Shown piece after piece: positions 49,265 through 61,335 of a DNA stretch of 64,000 nucleotides (position 1 is its first letter; each line of letters begins with the position of its first letter). A program made the translations under genes and the position numbers. The notes beneath the pieces were generated by a model. That model worked only from the letters and a program-made list of their open reading frames with translations, had not been told where the DNA came from and did no database searches. Source of the stretch: Delphinus delphis (Eukaryota; Chordata; Mammalia; Artiodactyla; Delphinidae); contig NC_082687.1 in assembly GCF_949987515.2 (NCBI RefSeq), positions 19,700,148 through 19,764,147 of the forward strand, given 5' to 3'.

Positions 49265-49575
49265 AGGCTTCCCTGGTGGCACAGTGGTTGAGAATCTGCC
49301 TGCCAATGCAGGGGACACGGGTTCGAGCCCTGGTCTGGGAGGATCCCGCATGCCCCGGAGCAACTAGGCCCATGAGCCACAACTACTGAGCCTGCGCGTC
49401 TGGAGCCTGTGCTCCGCAACAAGAGAGGCCGCGATAGTGAGAGGCCCGCGCACCGCGATGAAGAGTGGCCCCCGCTTGCCACAACTAGAGAAAGCCCTCA
49501 CACAGAAACGAAGACCCAGCACAGTCAAAAATAAATAAATAAATACAAAAAAAAAAAATGGTTCTTTAAAAAAAA
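49265..49575 (+). mobile_element. CHR-family SINE, long form
   Basis: The head matches the other CHR copies (ggcttccctggtggcacagt), but a further 100 bp follow the usual end (gatgaagagtggcccccgct ... gaaacgaagacccagcacag) before an (aaat)n and A tail. This looks like an older or parental CHR subfamily. A 17-bp TSD aaaaagatttacttttc (49248-49264 and 49576-49592). Confidence 0.92.
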
Positions 49576-49592
49576 AAAAAGATTTACTTTTC

Positions 49593-51319
49593 CCTGGAAT
49601 TCCACAAAGCTATAGAGTACTTAGAGAAAAAGATACGGTCCTTAGATACTTAGATTAAAAAACTATAACCAGAAATTATTTTTAAAAGAACAATTGGCAG
49701 ATTAATTTCCTTGCATTTTCCATCTCTCTTTCTTGTGTATATTTGAGGGAATAGAGTTTCAGGAAACCTGGAGCCAGCACCTTCCCAGTTCCTACATCTA
49801 GCTTCATGATTGTTGGAGACCACAGCAAAACAATATTGCTATGTTCTCATCTCAGGCCATCCTCCCTGCCACAGTCACAGGTGAAGTTTATATCATCAGC
49901 CTAAGGAACATGACTTTGACTACCTATTCTTCTCAGTTGTTGAGAGCATCCAGTTAAGGAAATCAAAATTAGAAGTCAAGTCTAATCCATGTTGGGATCA
50001 GGTGTCCCCATTCTGTACTACAGCAGTACTATAGCTGTAGGTTGCTAAATCAGAAATGTTTGTCCAGGTAAAATGAGGACCATGTGAGTAGATGCACAAA
50101 ACTTCTCCACTCTCAGTGGAAGAACAACTCCAGAGCATGTCCACAGACAGGGGTCAGCAGATGCAGCTCTGGGAAGAGAAAAAATCGTGCCGTGACACCA
50201 TGGAATGACTTAGCCACTGAGAAGAATACAATCCATAGAACACAAATGTCACTTACATTGTGAGGTGATTACACACATTTTTAGCTGTTGTTTTTCTAAG
50301 TGACCATACGAAACATTGCCTGTCATAAGATACGTGGTAAATCATAGGCAAGAGAAATGTCAACTGAATCCCAAGTTCAATTCTATTCTACCATGCCAAA
50401 TGGAATCTTATGACTTCACATCTCACACTTCACTAGCTGCTGTGCCAACAACAAAATTAAAAACTCATTTGTTCTACAATTGCAACCACAATTGTAATTC
50501 ATTCCTTTTATTTACATGTAATACACTTACTAAATATGTGATATGTGAAAAGGCACAGCAGCACCATATTTTGCTGTCATCTAAACATTTCTTTATTTTT
50601 CAAAGGCGTAATGATTCCCTTATCATGGCTTTCTCATAACCTAAATGATAAATCTTCTGTAAATGACTTTCCAATCACTTCTCCAATCTTATTCCTGACT
50701 TAGCTCTAGAAGAGGAAGTAAATTAAAATACTTTGATTAAAAAAGTGATTTTCCTTTTCAGAGTCCCATTCAACTCGAAGAAGCAAAATGTTCTACCATG
50801 ACTTGGCAGCCACCCCATCCAAATGAGAGTCAACTGGACTTGACAATCTATTAAGCTCTGGCTTTTTTCTTTTCTGGTGACACGTGGCTTTAGGCTTTGG
50901 AGTCTGGACAACTGTTATCTCTTCTACATTGAAACACTCCTTGATCAACTATTCCATTTCAAAGGCTGACATACTTCACGTTGGAAAAAATGGCTATTTT
51001 ATTTTATTTATACTGCCCAAATAGTCACTCTATAACCTCCAAGAATTCTTCTTAATTCATCTTATTTTCTTAATCTCATTCACAGAGAATCGAACAAATA
51101 TTTATGAGCCCCCGGGAGTCAATCGCTGTGTTACATGACAGGGATACCATACACACAGGATGAATTCCTTCTTCCCAATAGATATCTAGGAAGACAGATA
51201 AATACAGAGGGAATTGCAATGCATCATGACCCATTATATTCTATAACTCAGGTGATGCTAACCAGCATGCTCTGTGAAGTAATTATGCTTAACTACATTT
51301 CTGTCTTCTTTATAAGTTA
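49593..51319. other. 1.7 kb unassigned sequence
   Basis: No gene or repeat recognised. Confidence 0.45.
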
Positions 51320-51530
51320 GCACTGTCCAACAGAAATTTCTGCAGTGATGGAAATGTTCTATAGCTTCAATGTCCAGTACAGTAGCCACTAGCCACATGT
51401 GGCTATTAAGCACTTGAAATGTGATTAGTGTGACAGAGGAATTCATTTTTCATTTTATTTCATTTTAACTGATTTAAATTTTAATGTAAATAGTCTCTTA
51501 TGGCAAGTGACTACCATGTTGGACAGTACA
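51320..51530. mobile_element. Non-autonomous hAT-type DNA transposon (MER family)
   Basis: Terminal inverted repeats are visible: cactgtccaacag at the left and tgttggacagta at the right, with an internal ccactagccacatgtggcta palindrome typical of a mammalian Charlie-like MER. About 210 bp. Subfamily not resolved. Confidence 0.75.
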
Positions 51531-52124
51531 TGAATGGACAGAGATCCTTGGTGCTATAAACCATATTATCTGATTTAGCTATAAATTAGCCTTTGAACTG
51601 TAGACATCCCAGGGAACTAATCATTACAGGCACTGTGTAGTACCAGGGGAAAAGGCATCAGATGATTCAGCCAGATCGAAGTCAGCTTCCTATCTAGATT
51701 GAATCTATAGATGTCTTTCTGGTAGCAATCCATCAGTGGGTTACATAGGACTGAAGGCATAATTCTTTTACTAGATTAGCTATGTCAACAAAAAGAACCT
51801 GGAAAATACAAAAGTAAATGAATAGTCTTGCTTTATGTTTACACATGATGCCTGCCCTCCCACCTCCAATCCAACAGTAAATTGATACAAGTCTGAATTC
51901 ACTCCAAATTATTGAGCAAGGAAATGTTTTACTTAGAGAACTATTGAATGTTAAATGTGCTCTGAAAATAAAAACACAGATTTTCATACAGGATTTCAAC
52001 ATTTAAACTACTCATAACCAAGGCACTGACTGACAGGGTACCAAGGGATAAAGACAAAAGGGACTTTTATACAGGCAACGAATCAACACAGGAAAGACAG
52101 GCTTTATATTGTGGATGAGGTGAT
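51531..52124. other. Unassigned sequence
   Basis: No gene or repeat recognised. Confidence 0.4.
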
Positions 52125-52310
52125 GAGAGGCACTGAAGGTAGGTCTCGATTTGAATCCTAGCTTTGATGTTTATAGCTGGGTGCCCTTGGGATATTTCCT
52201 TCAGTGTAAAGTGAGGATAATAATATCTACCTCACAGATTGTTGAGAGAACCATAAATAATGTGCTCTAAATTCTTGGTGCATCTCAAGAACCAGTAGTT
52301 ATTATTATGA
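52125..52310 (+). mobile_element. MIR SINE
   Basis: gatttgaatcctagctttga, agtgaggataataatatcta, and cctcacagattgttgagaga follow MIR order. Confidence 0.8.
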
Positions 52311-53245
52311 TGACAGGTATATAACTATAAGAGTTACAGTGACAATAGCCAGTACCATTTGAATGCCGTCAAGCCACTATTAAGTTTAGGACCCAAGAGC
52401 CTCTTTTTTGTAAGTGAACAACTATAAATAAAATGAAGTTCTGTCTCAAGCCAATAGGAGATTCACAAATGTGCAGTTAAAAGAATACTGAAGAAATAGC
52501 TCCCTCGTCCATGAGTTTTACCTGTTATGGTCAAAATTCCTTTCCCCTGCATTAATACTCTCTCAAATTCAATATAGAATTTGTAAGACGTTAAAGAGAG
52601 AAGTGGTAAAAGTGACTGGCTAATCAAAGAACTGGAACAGTCTTTGTTTTTATTTGAAACTCGAATCAAATATTATTTGGAAAGTATAATTTAACCTCAG
52701 AGAAATTATCTAAGAAAAGAGTTATCCTAGAATCAGCATTTGAACTCCTCCCACTTCTGCCCCAGCATTTTAGCCATTTGACTCCGACACTACAGGCCGC
52801 CTTTCTAGCTTGTTATCAAACACTGAGGAGCAATATTGGAAAAACAGTTCACAGGACGTACGGATGACAAATGCATACTCCTACTGACAAAGAGAGGCTT
52901 AGAACCCTGCCCACAGCTCTTAGTTAGCAATCTTTCTTCTTTCAACTGTGGCTCTTACATTTCTTTTACTAATAGTGACATTATTTTAGCAATAACCAAG
53001 AGATGACAATTTGTAGGGGAAAGAGTAATGAGCAAATAGTATCTCTAAACCATGTCCTTTGCACAGCCATTCTGCACTCTAACACACAGCAATTAGCATC
53101 ACAATTGTGCCAAATTATTAAATTATTCTCAAATTTGCATTAAAACTTTTCCCATCTCTCTCCCTCTCTCTCTCTCTACCTACACACGTATAAATACAAG
53201 TAATTATGCAATTTTTTGAAAGTCGTAGGTAAATGAAATTCCTTC
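52311..53245. other. Unassigned sequence with a (CT)n run
   Basis: No gene recognised; a ct-rich microsatellite lies at 53155-53177. Confidence 0.45.
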
Positions 53246-53439
53246 TTTTTTTTTTTTTTTTTGCGGTACGCTGGCCTCTCACTGTTGTGGCCTCTCCCGT
53301 TGCGGAGCGCAGGCTCGGCGGCCATGGCTCACGGGCCCAGCCGCTCCGCGGCATGTGGGATCTCCCTGGACCGGGGCACGAACCCGCGTCCCCTGCATCG
53401 GCAGGCGGACTCTCAACCACTGCACCACCAGGGAAGCCC
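53246..53439 (-). mobile_element. CHR SINE with 15-bp internal deletion, minus
   Basis: Reversed cetacean-type SINE. Compared with the copy at 21.5 kb it lacks 15 bp between two caggctc repeats (around 53310-53317), as expected from slippage between direct repeats. No clear TSD. Confidence 0.92.
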
Positions 53440-53442
53440 GCA

Positions 53443-53929
53443 TGGTAGTTTTTGATAGGAATATTATTAGAGAGAGCTAAAGTTGGATTTAAGGGTATTT
53501 CTCTACTTTATGAGCAGTGTCCATTTAACTCATCAAGTACAGAGGTTACTATAAGTACATGGTCCTTCTTTAAATTTTCCTTAAGGAGGTTCATTCAGCA
53601 GGTTTGTGCTTTTTAATTTCATAACAGTTATCTCTTCTCTGGTTTCAAACAATAACAAGCTACAAGGAGTCTTGGTTAAAGCAAAAACATACAAAATATG
53701 GGGTAGGGTGGAGTAGAGGTAGGATAAACAGAGACATTGAATCCTCCACAGGGAGAGAAACCCAAAGAAATCTAGATTTTGAAGTATATGTCCATGCTCA
53801 CAGTACCTGATGTCTTCAAACTCCTTTTCAAAGGTTTAAAGAGACCATTTTTTCTCATGTGATAAGAGTGGCAGCTTCTTAGCATAGAATTTAAGCTTAA
53901 ATTTACAAATGGGAAGAGGTGTGTAACAA
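53443..53929. other. Unassigned sequence
   Basis: No gene or repeat recognised. Confidence 0.4.
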
Positions 53930-54142
53930 AGACAGCAATTTTTTTTTTCTTTTTATACAGCAGGTTCTTATTAGTCATCAATTTTATACACATCAGTGTA
54001 TACATATCAATCCCAATCGCCCAATTCAGCACACCACCATGCTCACCCCCACGCAGTTTTCCCCCCTTGGTGTCCATATGTTTGTTCTCTACATCTGTGT
54101 CTCAACTTCTGCACTGCAAACCAGTTCATCTGTACCATTTTT

Positions 54143-57100
54143 CTAGGTTCCAGATACATGCCTTAATATATATTCGTTTTTCTCTTTCTGACATACTTCA
54201 CTCTGTATGACAGTCTCTAGATCCATCCACGTCTCAACTAATCTCTCAATTTCATTCGTTTTTAGGCCTGAGTAATATTCCATTGTATATATGTACCACA
54301 TCTTCTTTATCCATTCGTCTGTCGATGGGCATTTAGGTTGCTTCCATGACCTGGCTATTGTAAATAGTGCTGCTATGAACACTGGGGTGCATGTGTTTTT
54401 TTGAATTATGGTTTCTCTGGGTATATGCCCAGTAGTGGGATTGCTGGATCATATGGTAATTCTATTTTTAGTTTTTTAAGGAACCTCCATACTGTTCTCC
54501 ATAGTGGCTGTATCAATTTACATTCCCACCAACAGTGCAAGAGGATTCCCTTTTCTCCACACCCTCTCCAGCATTTGTTGTTTGTAGATTTTCTGATGAT
54601 GCCCATTCTAACTGGTGTGAGGTGATACCTCATTGTAGTTTTGATTTGCGTTTCTCTAATAATTAGTGATGTTGAGCAGCTTTTCATGTGCTTCTTGGCC
54701 ATCTGTATGTCTTCTTTGGAGAAATGTCTATTTAGGTCTTCTGCCCATTTTTGGATTCGGTTGTTTGTTTCTTTAATATTGAGCTGCATGAGCTGTTTAT
54801 ATATTTTAGAGATTAATCCTTTGTCCGTTTGCAAATATTTTCTCCCATTCTGAGGGTCATCTTTTCGTCTTGCTTATGGTTTCCTTTGCTGTGCAAAATC
54901 TTTTAAGTTTCATTAGGTCTCAGTTGTTTATTTTTGTTTTTATTTCTAGTACTCCAGGAGGTGGATCAAAAAAGATCTTGCTGTGATTTATGTCAAAGAG
55001 TGTTCTTCCCATGTTTTCTTCTAGAGTTTTATACTGTCCAGTGTTACATTTAGGTCTCTAATCCATTTTGAGTTTATTTTTCTATTTCATGTTAGGGAGT
55101 GTTCTAATTTCATTCTTTTACATGTAGCTGTCCAGTTTTCCCAGCACCACTTGTTGAAGAGACTGTCTTTTCTCCATTGTATATTTTTGCCTCCTTTGTC
55201 ATAGATTAGTTGACCATAGGTGCATGGGTTTATCTCTGGGCTTCCCATCTTGTTCCATTGACCTATGTTTCTGTTTTTGTGTCAGTACCATATTGTCTTG
55301 ATTACTGTAGCTTTGTAGTATAGTCTGAAGTCAGGGAGTCTGATTACTCCAGCTCAGTTTTTTTCCCTCAAGACTGCTTTGGCTATTCGGGGTCTTTTGT
55401 GTCTCCACACAAATTTTAAGATTATTTGTTCTAGTTCCGTAAAAAAATGCCATTGGTAATTTGATAGGGATTGCATTGAATCCGTAGATTGCTTTGGATA
55501 GTATAGTCATTTTCACAATATTGATTCTTCCAATCCAAGAACATGGTATATCTCTCTATCTGTTGTTATCTTCTTTAATTTCTTTCATCAGTGTCTTATA
55601 GTTTTCTGCATACAGGTCTTTTGTCTCCCTAGGTAGGTTTATTCCTAGATATTTTATTCTTTTTGTTGCAATGGTAAATGCGAGTGTTTCCTTAATTTCT
55701 CTTTCAGATTTTTCATCATTAGTGCATAGGAATGCAAGAGATTTCTGTGCATTAATTTTGTATCCTGCAACTTTGCCAAATTCATTGATTAGCTCTAGTA
55801 GTTTTCTGGTGGCATTTTTAGGATTCTCTATGTATAGCATCATGTCATCTGCAAACAGTGACAGTTTTACTTCTTCTTTTCCACCTTGGATTCCTTTTAT
55901 TTCTTTTTCTTCTCTGATTACCATGGCTAGGACTTTGAAGACTATGTTGAAAAATAGTGGTGAGAGTGGACATCCTTGTCTTGTTCCTGATCTTAGAGGA
56001 AATACTTTCAGATTTTCACCATTGAGAATGATGTTTGCTCTGTTCATATATGGCCTTTATTATGTTGAGGTAGGTTCCCTCTATGCCCACTTTCTGGGGA
56101 GTTTTTATCATAAATGGGTGTTGAATTTTGTCAAAAGCTTTTTCTGCATCCATTGAGATGATCATATGGTTTTTATTCTTCAATGTGTTAATATGGTGTA
56201 TCACATTGATTGATTTGCATATATTGAAGAATCCTTGCATCCTTGGGATAAATCCCACTTGATCATGGTGTATGATCCTTTTAATGTGTTGTTGGATTCT
56301 GTTTGCTAGTATTTTGTTGAGGATTTTTGTATCTATATTCATCAGTGATATTGGTCTGTAATTTTCTTTTTCTGTAGTATCTTTGTCTGGTTTTGGTATC
56401 AGGGTGATGGTGGTCTCATAGAATGAGTTTGGGAGTGTTCCTTCCTCCGCAATTTTTTGAAGGAGTTTGAGAAGGATGGGTGTTAGCTCTTCTCTAAATG
56501 TTTGATAGAATTCACCTGTGAAGCCATCTGGTCCTGGACTTTTGTTTGTTGGAAGATTTTTAATCACAGTTTCAATTTCATTACTTGTGATTGTTCTGTT
56601 CATATTTTCTATTTCTTCCTGGTTCAGTCTTGGAAGGTTATACCTTTCTAAGAATTTGTCCATTTCTTCCAGGTTGTCCATTTTATTGGCATAGAGTTGC
56701 TTGTAGTAGTCTCTTAGGATGCTTTGTATTTCTGTGGTGTCTGTTGTAACTTCTCCTTTTTCACTTCTAATTTTATTGATTTGAGTCCTCCCCCTCTTTT
56801 TCTTGATGAGTCTGGCTAATGGCTTATCAGTTTTGTTTATCTTCTTCAAGAACCACCTTTTAGTTTTATTGATCTTTCCTATTGTTTTCCTTGTTTCTAT
56901 TTCATTTATTTCTGCTCTGATCTTTTTGATTTCTTTCCTTCTGCTAACTTTGAGTTTTGTTTCTTCTTCTTTCTCTAGTTCCTTTACGTGTAAGGTTAGA
57001 TTTTTTATTTGAGATATTTCTTTTTTCTTGAGATAGGCTTGTATAGCTATAAACTTACCTCTTAGAACATCTTTTGCTGCATCCCATAGGTTTTGGATCA

Positions 57101-57933
57101 TCGTGTTTTCATTGTCATTTGTCTCTAGGTATTTTTTTATTTTCTCTTTGACTTCTTCATGATCTCTTGGTTATTTAGTAACGTATTGTTGAGCCTCCAT
57201 GTGTTTATGTTTTTTTCCCTGTAATTCATTTCTAATCTCATAGTGTTGTGGTCAGAAAAGATGCTTGATATGATTTCAGTTTTCTTAAATTTACTGAGGC
57301 TTGATTTGTGACCCAAAATGTGATCTATCCTAGAGAATGTTCCATGTGCACTTGAGAAGAAAGTGTAATATGCTGTTTTTGGATGGAATGCCCTATAAAT
57401 ATCAATTAAACCTATCTGGTCTATTGTGTCATTTAAAGCTTTGTTTCCTTATTTATTTTCATTTTGGATGATCTGTCCATTGGTGTAAGTGAGGTGTTAA
57501 AGTCCCCCACTATTGTTGTGTTACTGTCAATTTCCTCTTTTATAGCTGTTAGCAGTTGCCTTATGTATTGAGGTGCTCCTATGTTGGGTGCATATATATT
57601 TATAATTGTTATATCTTCTTCTTGGATTGATCCCTTGATCATTATGTAGTGTCCTTCCTTGTCTCTTGTAACATTGTTTATTTTAAAGTCTATTTTATCT
57701 GATATGAGTATAGCTACTGCAGCTTTCTTTTGACTTCCATTTGCATGGAATACTTTTTCCCATCCCCTCACTTTCAGTCTGTATGTGTCCCTAGGTCTGA
57801 AGTGGGTCTCTTGTAGATAGCATATATATGGGTCTTGTCTTTGTATCCATTCAGCAAGCCTGTGTCTTTTGGTTGGAGCATTTAATCCATTCATGTTTAA
57901 GGTAATTATCAATATGTATGTTCCTATTCCCAT
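54143..57933 (-). pseudogene. L1 ORF2 remnant, copy D
   Basis: ATG complement at 57931-57933. The endonuclease part reads to 57433 (LNMNGLN, LQETHF, YAPN, VGDFNT), where a one-base loss near 57437-57447 breaks the frame. A long open segment, 56016-57101, covers the central part. The reverse transcriptase FADDM motif is intact near 55838-55855. Reading frames at 57933, 57101, 56047, 54834 and 54382 require at least four frameshifts. The C-terminus ends ILRHVSGT with TAG at 54143-54145, unlike the IYGI end of copies A-C. Confidence 0.92.
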
Positions 57934-57991
57934 TTTCTTAATTGTTTTGGGTTCGTTTTTGTAGGTCCTTTTCTTCTCTTGTGTTTCCCAC

Positions 57992-58894
57992 TTAGAGAAG
58001 TTCCTTTAGCATTTGTTGTAGTGCTGGTTTGGTGGTGCTGAATTCTCTTAGCTTTTGCTTGTCTGTAAAGCTTTTGATTTCTGCATTGAATCTGAATGAG
58101 ATCCTTGCTGGGTAGAGTAATCTTGGTTGTAGGTTCTTCCCTTTCATCACTTTAAGTATATCATGCCACTCCCCTCTGGCTTGTAGAGTTTCTGCTGAGA
58201 AATCAGCTGTTAACCTTATGGGAGTTCCCTTGTATGTTATTTGTCGTTTTTCCCTTGTTGCTTTCAATAATTTTTCTTCATCTTTAATTTTTGCCAATTT
58301 GATTACTATGTGCCTCGGCATGTTTCTCCTTGGGTTTATCCTGTATGGGACTCACTGTGCTTCCTGGACTTGGGTGGCTATTTCCTCTCCCATGTTAGGG
58401 AAGTTTTCGACTATAATCTCTTCAAATATTTTCTCGGGTCTTTTCTCTCTCTCTTCTCCTTCTGGGACCCCTATAATGCGAATTTTGTTGCCTTTAATGT
58501 CCCAGAGGTCTCTTAGGCTGTCTTCATTTCTTTTCATTCTTTCTTCTTTATTCTGTTCTGCAGCAGTGAATTCCACCATTCTGTCTTCCAGGTCACTTAT
58601 CCGTTCTTCTGCCTCAGTTATTCTGCTACTGATTCCTTCTAGTGTATCTTTCATTTCATTTATTGTATTGTTCATCTCTGTTTGTTTGTTTTTTAATTCT
58701 TCCAGGTCTTTGTTAAACATTTCTTGCATCTTCTTGATCTTTGCCTCCATTCTTTTTCCGAGGTCCTGGATCATCTTCACTCTCATTATTCTGAAGTCTT
58801 TTTCTGGAAGGTTGCCTATCTCCACTTCATTTAGTTGTTTTTCTGAGGTTTTATCTTGTTCCTTCATCTGGTACATAGCCCTCTGCCTTTTCAT
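57992..58894 (-). pseudogene. L1 ORF1, copy D, intact but for one stop codon
   Basis: From the ATG complement at 58892-58894 (MKRQRAMYQMKEQ) to the terminator at 57992-57994: 301 codons in one frame. The only visible lesion is TGA at 58352-58354 (complement), where the sister copies have Arg or an equivalent codon; a C-to-T change at CpG is the likely cause. Coiled coil (NKDLEELKNKQTEMNN), RRM core (IRIIGVPEGEE) and C-terminal domain (IRLTADFSAETLQARGEW) are all present. The upstream frame stays open to 58933. Confidence 0.93.
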
Positions 58895-59807
58895 CTTGTC
58901 TGTCTTTCTGTGAATGTGGTTTTTGTTCCACAAGCTGCAGGATTGTAGTTCTTCTTGCTTCTGCTGTCTGCCCTCTGGTGGATGAGGCTATCTAAGGGGC
59001 TTGTGCAAGTTTCCTGATGGGAGGGACTGGTGGTGGGTAGAGCTGACTGTTGCTCTGGTGGGCAGAGCTCAGTAAAACTTTAATCCACTTGACTGTTGAT
59101 CAGTGGGCCTGGGTTCCTTCCCTGTTGGTTGTTTGGCCTGAGGCAACCCAACACTGGAGCCTACCTGGGCTCTTTGGTGGGGCTAATGACAGACTCTGGG
59201 AGGGCTCACACCAAGGAGTACTTCCCAGAACTTCTGTTGCCAGTGTCCTTGTCCCCACAGTGAACCACAGCCACCCCCCACCTCTGCAGGAGACCCTCCA
59301 ACAGTAGCAGGTAGGTCTGGTTCAGTTTCCCCTGGGGTCACTGCTCCTTCCCCTGGGTCCCGATGCATACACTACTTTGTGTGTGCCCTCCAAGAGTGGA
59401 GTCTCTGTTTCCCCCAGTCCTCTCGAAGTCCTGAAATCAATTCCCACCAGGCTTCAAAGTCTGATTCTCTAGGAATTCCTCCTCCCGTTGCCAGACCACC
59501 AGGTTGGGAAGCCTGACGTGGGGCTCAGAACCTTCACTCCAGTGGGTGGACTTCTGTGGTATAAGTGTTCTCCAGTCTGTGAGTCACCCACCCAGCAGTT
59601 AAGGGATTTGATTTTACTGTGATTGCACCCCTCCTACCGTCTCATTGTGGCTTCTCCTTTATCTTTGGATGTGGGGTATCTTTTTTGGTGGGTTCCAGTG
59701 TCTTCCTGTTGATGACTGTCCAGCAGCTAGTTGTGATTCTGGTGTTCTCACAAGAGGGAGTGAGAGCACATACTTCTACTCCGCCATCTTGGTTCCTCTC
59801 TCAGAAG
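58895..59807 (-). promoter_or_regulatory. L1 5' UTR, copy D
   Basis: About 0.9 kb, about half the length of copy C's 5' UTR and not obviously related to it. Moderately GC-rich and TGG/CCA-rich. The near-terminal ctccgccatcttgg (59780-59793) is the complement of the ccaagatggcggag motif common at L1 5' ends. Confidence 0.75.
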
Positions 59808-59820
59808 AGACAGCAGTTTT

Positions 59821-60364
59821 AAATGACAACCTCAAGGAAGGTCAAAGTGGAATTCTCTTGGCCTTTTCTGCCCAAGTTAGAACAGCTACCACCTGACTTA
59901 AGAGCTCTTTCTCTATCGATATTCAAGGAAGGGAAATACACTTTCCAAGGACAAGTTTCCTGACCGGTTTCTTTCCAAAGTTATATGTTGGGACTTGCAG
60001 TTGAGAACGCTTTTGAGGAGGGTTTCGCTTAAATTCACCCTGGCTTTTGTTGTTATGGTTTTATTTTTATTTTGTTTTGTTTTGTTTTAGGAAAAGCTCT
60101 CTGCCCTAAAGTCTCTTGACCATGGTAAATTATTTTCTATCAGAAAGTCTGTAATTATATCAAGAATACCATGTGGAGCTCAGTGGCAGTAACATGAGCA
60201 AAGTATTTCTTAATAGGTGTGATTTTTCCATTACAATGATTATAAATGATAGGCTCAAAGACTAGAAATACAGACTATAAACATATACAGGGTTTGTCAT
60301 CATGGTTGGAGGCACTCAGCATACAGGAGAGCCATACCATCCTGGCTCGTTGGATCTTCAAGAC
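59821..60364. other. Unassigned sequence with (TTTTG)n
   Basis: No gene recognised. A short ttttg repeat lies at 60057-60090. Confidence 0.4.
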
Positions 60365-60455
60365 CACATTTGTCCTGTGCCCTGCAGAGTCCCCATTCAT
60401 AGCTCTGTGCCTGGCACAGGGTTTATGCTCAATGAACATTTATGGAATTGATCAA
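60365..60455 (+). mobile_element. L2 3' end
   Basis: tctgtgcctggcacagggtt, then atgctcaatgaacatttatg, the conserved L2 3' terminus. Confidence 0.7.
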
Positions 60456-60459
60456 ATGT

Positions 60460-60680
60460 GGTGTGTTGAGCAGGTTCTAAACCTGACTCTACAACTTGCT
60501 AAGAGTTCTTGTCCAAGTTATTCAACTCCTCTGAGCTTCAGTTTCTTTCTAGGTAAAGTTAAAATAATACCATCTACTCTACATCATCTTAGTGAGAATT
60601 AAAATAAGATGGCACATAAAGCAGTTAGTGCAGTGTCTGGTATCATAGGTGTGCAATAATTGGTGCTATTTTTATTTTGA
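60460..60680 (+). mobile_element. MIR SINE
   Basis: aaacctgactctacaacttg, gagcttcagtttctttctag, and gttagtgcagtgtctggtat follow MIR order. Confidence 0.8.
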
Positions 60681-61079
60681 TTCTTACAGATATCAAGAAT
60701 TGATCGTGGAACGTTTTAGAGCTTGTTTTCAAATCATCACAACAGGCAAATGAAACATATTAACAGGTATAGACATGCAATTATAACCATCTCAATCAGC
60801 TAAAATGGATAATCCTGGAATAAAATAAGAAGTGCAGTAGTCAGCCTCCATTATATTTGATGATTGGTGGAGTTCTCTGAGGCCTGCATAGAAATGGACC
60901 ATAACCTCAACTCTAGAAGTCCTCTTTTGCACATACTCAGCAGTCATCTCAGAGTTTCGAGATGACTGCTGAGTATGCCTAATACAGTGATAACTCTCCT
61001 TTTTGTGGAATATTATTTTACTGGTAACACCCCTTAGGAAAAAGAAAAACAACAATAACAAAAACACCTCATGCATAAC
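60681..61079. other. Unassigned sequence with a hairpin
   Basis: No gene recognised apart from the inverted repeat at 60932-60977. Confidence 0.4.
60932..60977. repeat. Perfect 19-bp inverted repeat with 8-nt loop
   Basis: Arms catactcagcagtcatctc (60932-60950) and gagatgactgctgagtatg (60959-60977) are exact reverse complements; the loop is agagtttc. Pairing does not continue well outside the arms. No TA or other TSD was noticed. Not part of a repeat I recognise. Confidence 0.95.
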
Positions 61080-61335
61080 AGAATGAGATTATGAGCTTTG
61101 AAATAACAGACCAGTGTTCCACTCCTAACTCCACTACTAAATTATGGGATACTATTAGGCAGGTTAGTCTTTCTAAACCTCAAGTTTCTCATCTTTAAAT
61201 TGGGAGTAATTATTACCCCAGATTGTGGAGAGCAGTAGATGAAATAGTGTATGTAATACATACATGTAATAGAGTGTCCTTGTGCTTGTCAGATAGTAAG
61301 TGCCCAATAAATATTCTCTGTCATCAACATCAACA
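61080..61335 (+). mobile_element. MIR SINE
   Basis: gttccactcctaactccact, cctcaagtttctcatcttta, and agtaagtgcccaataaatat follow MIR order. Confidence 0.8.

Larger units (their letters stand above)
53943..59807 (-). mobile_element. Full-length L1 retrotransposon, copy D, different subfamily
   Basis: Minus-strand L1 of about 5.9 kb. The T-rich tail is at the left; the 3' UTR (ttatacagcaggttcttatt ...) is unlike that of copies A-C. ORF2 lies at 54143-57933, ORF1 at 57992-58894, and the 5' UTR reaches the ccaagatggcggag start signal near 59780 (complement). TSD agacagca(a/g)tttt at 53930-53942 and 59808-59820, one mismatch. Both ends are present. Confidence 0.94.
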
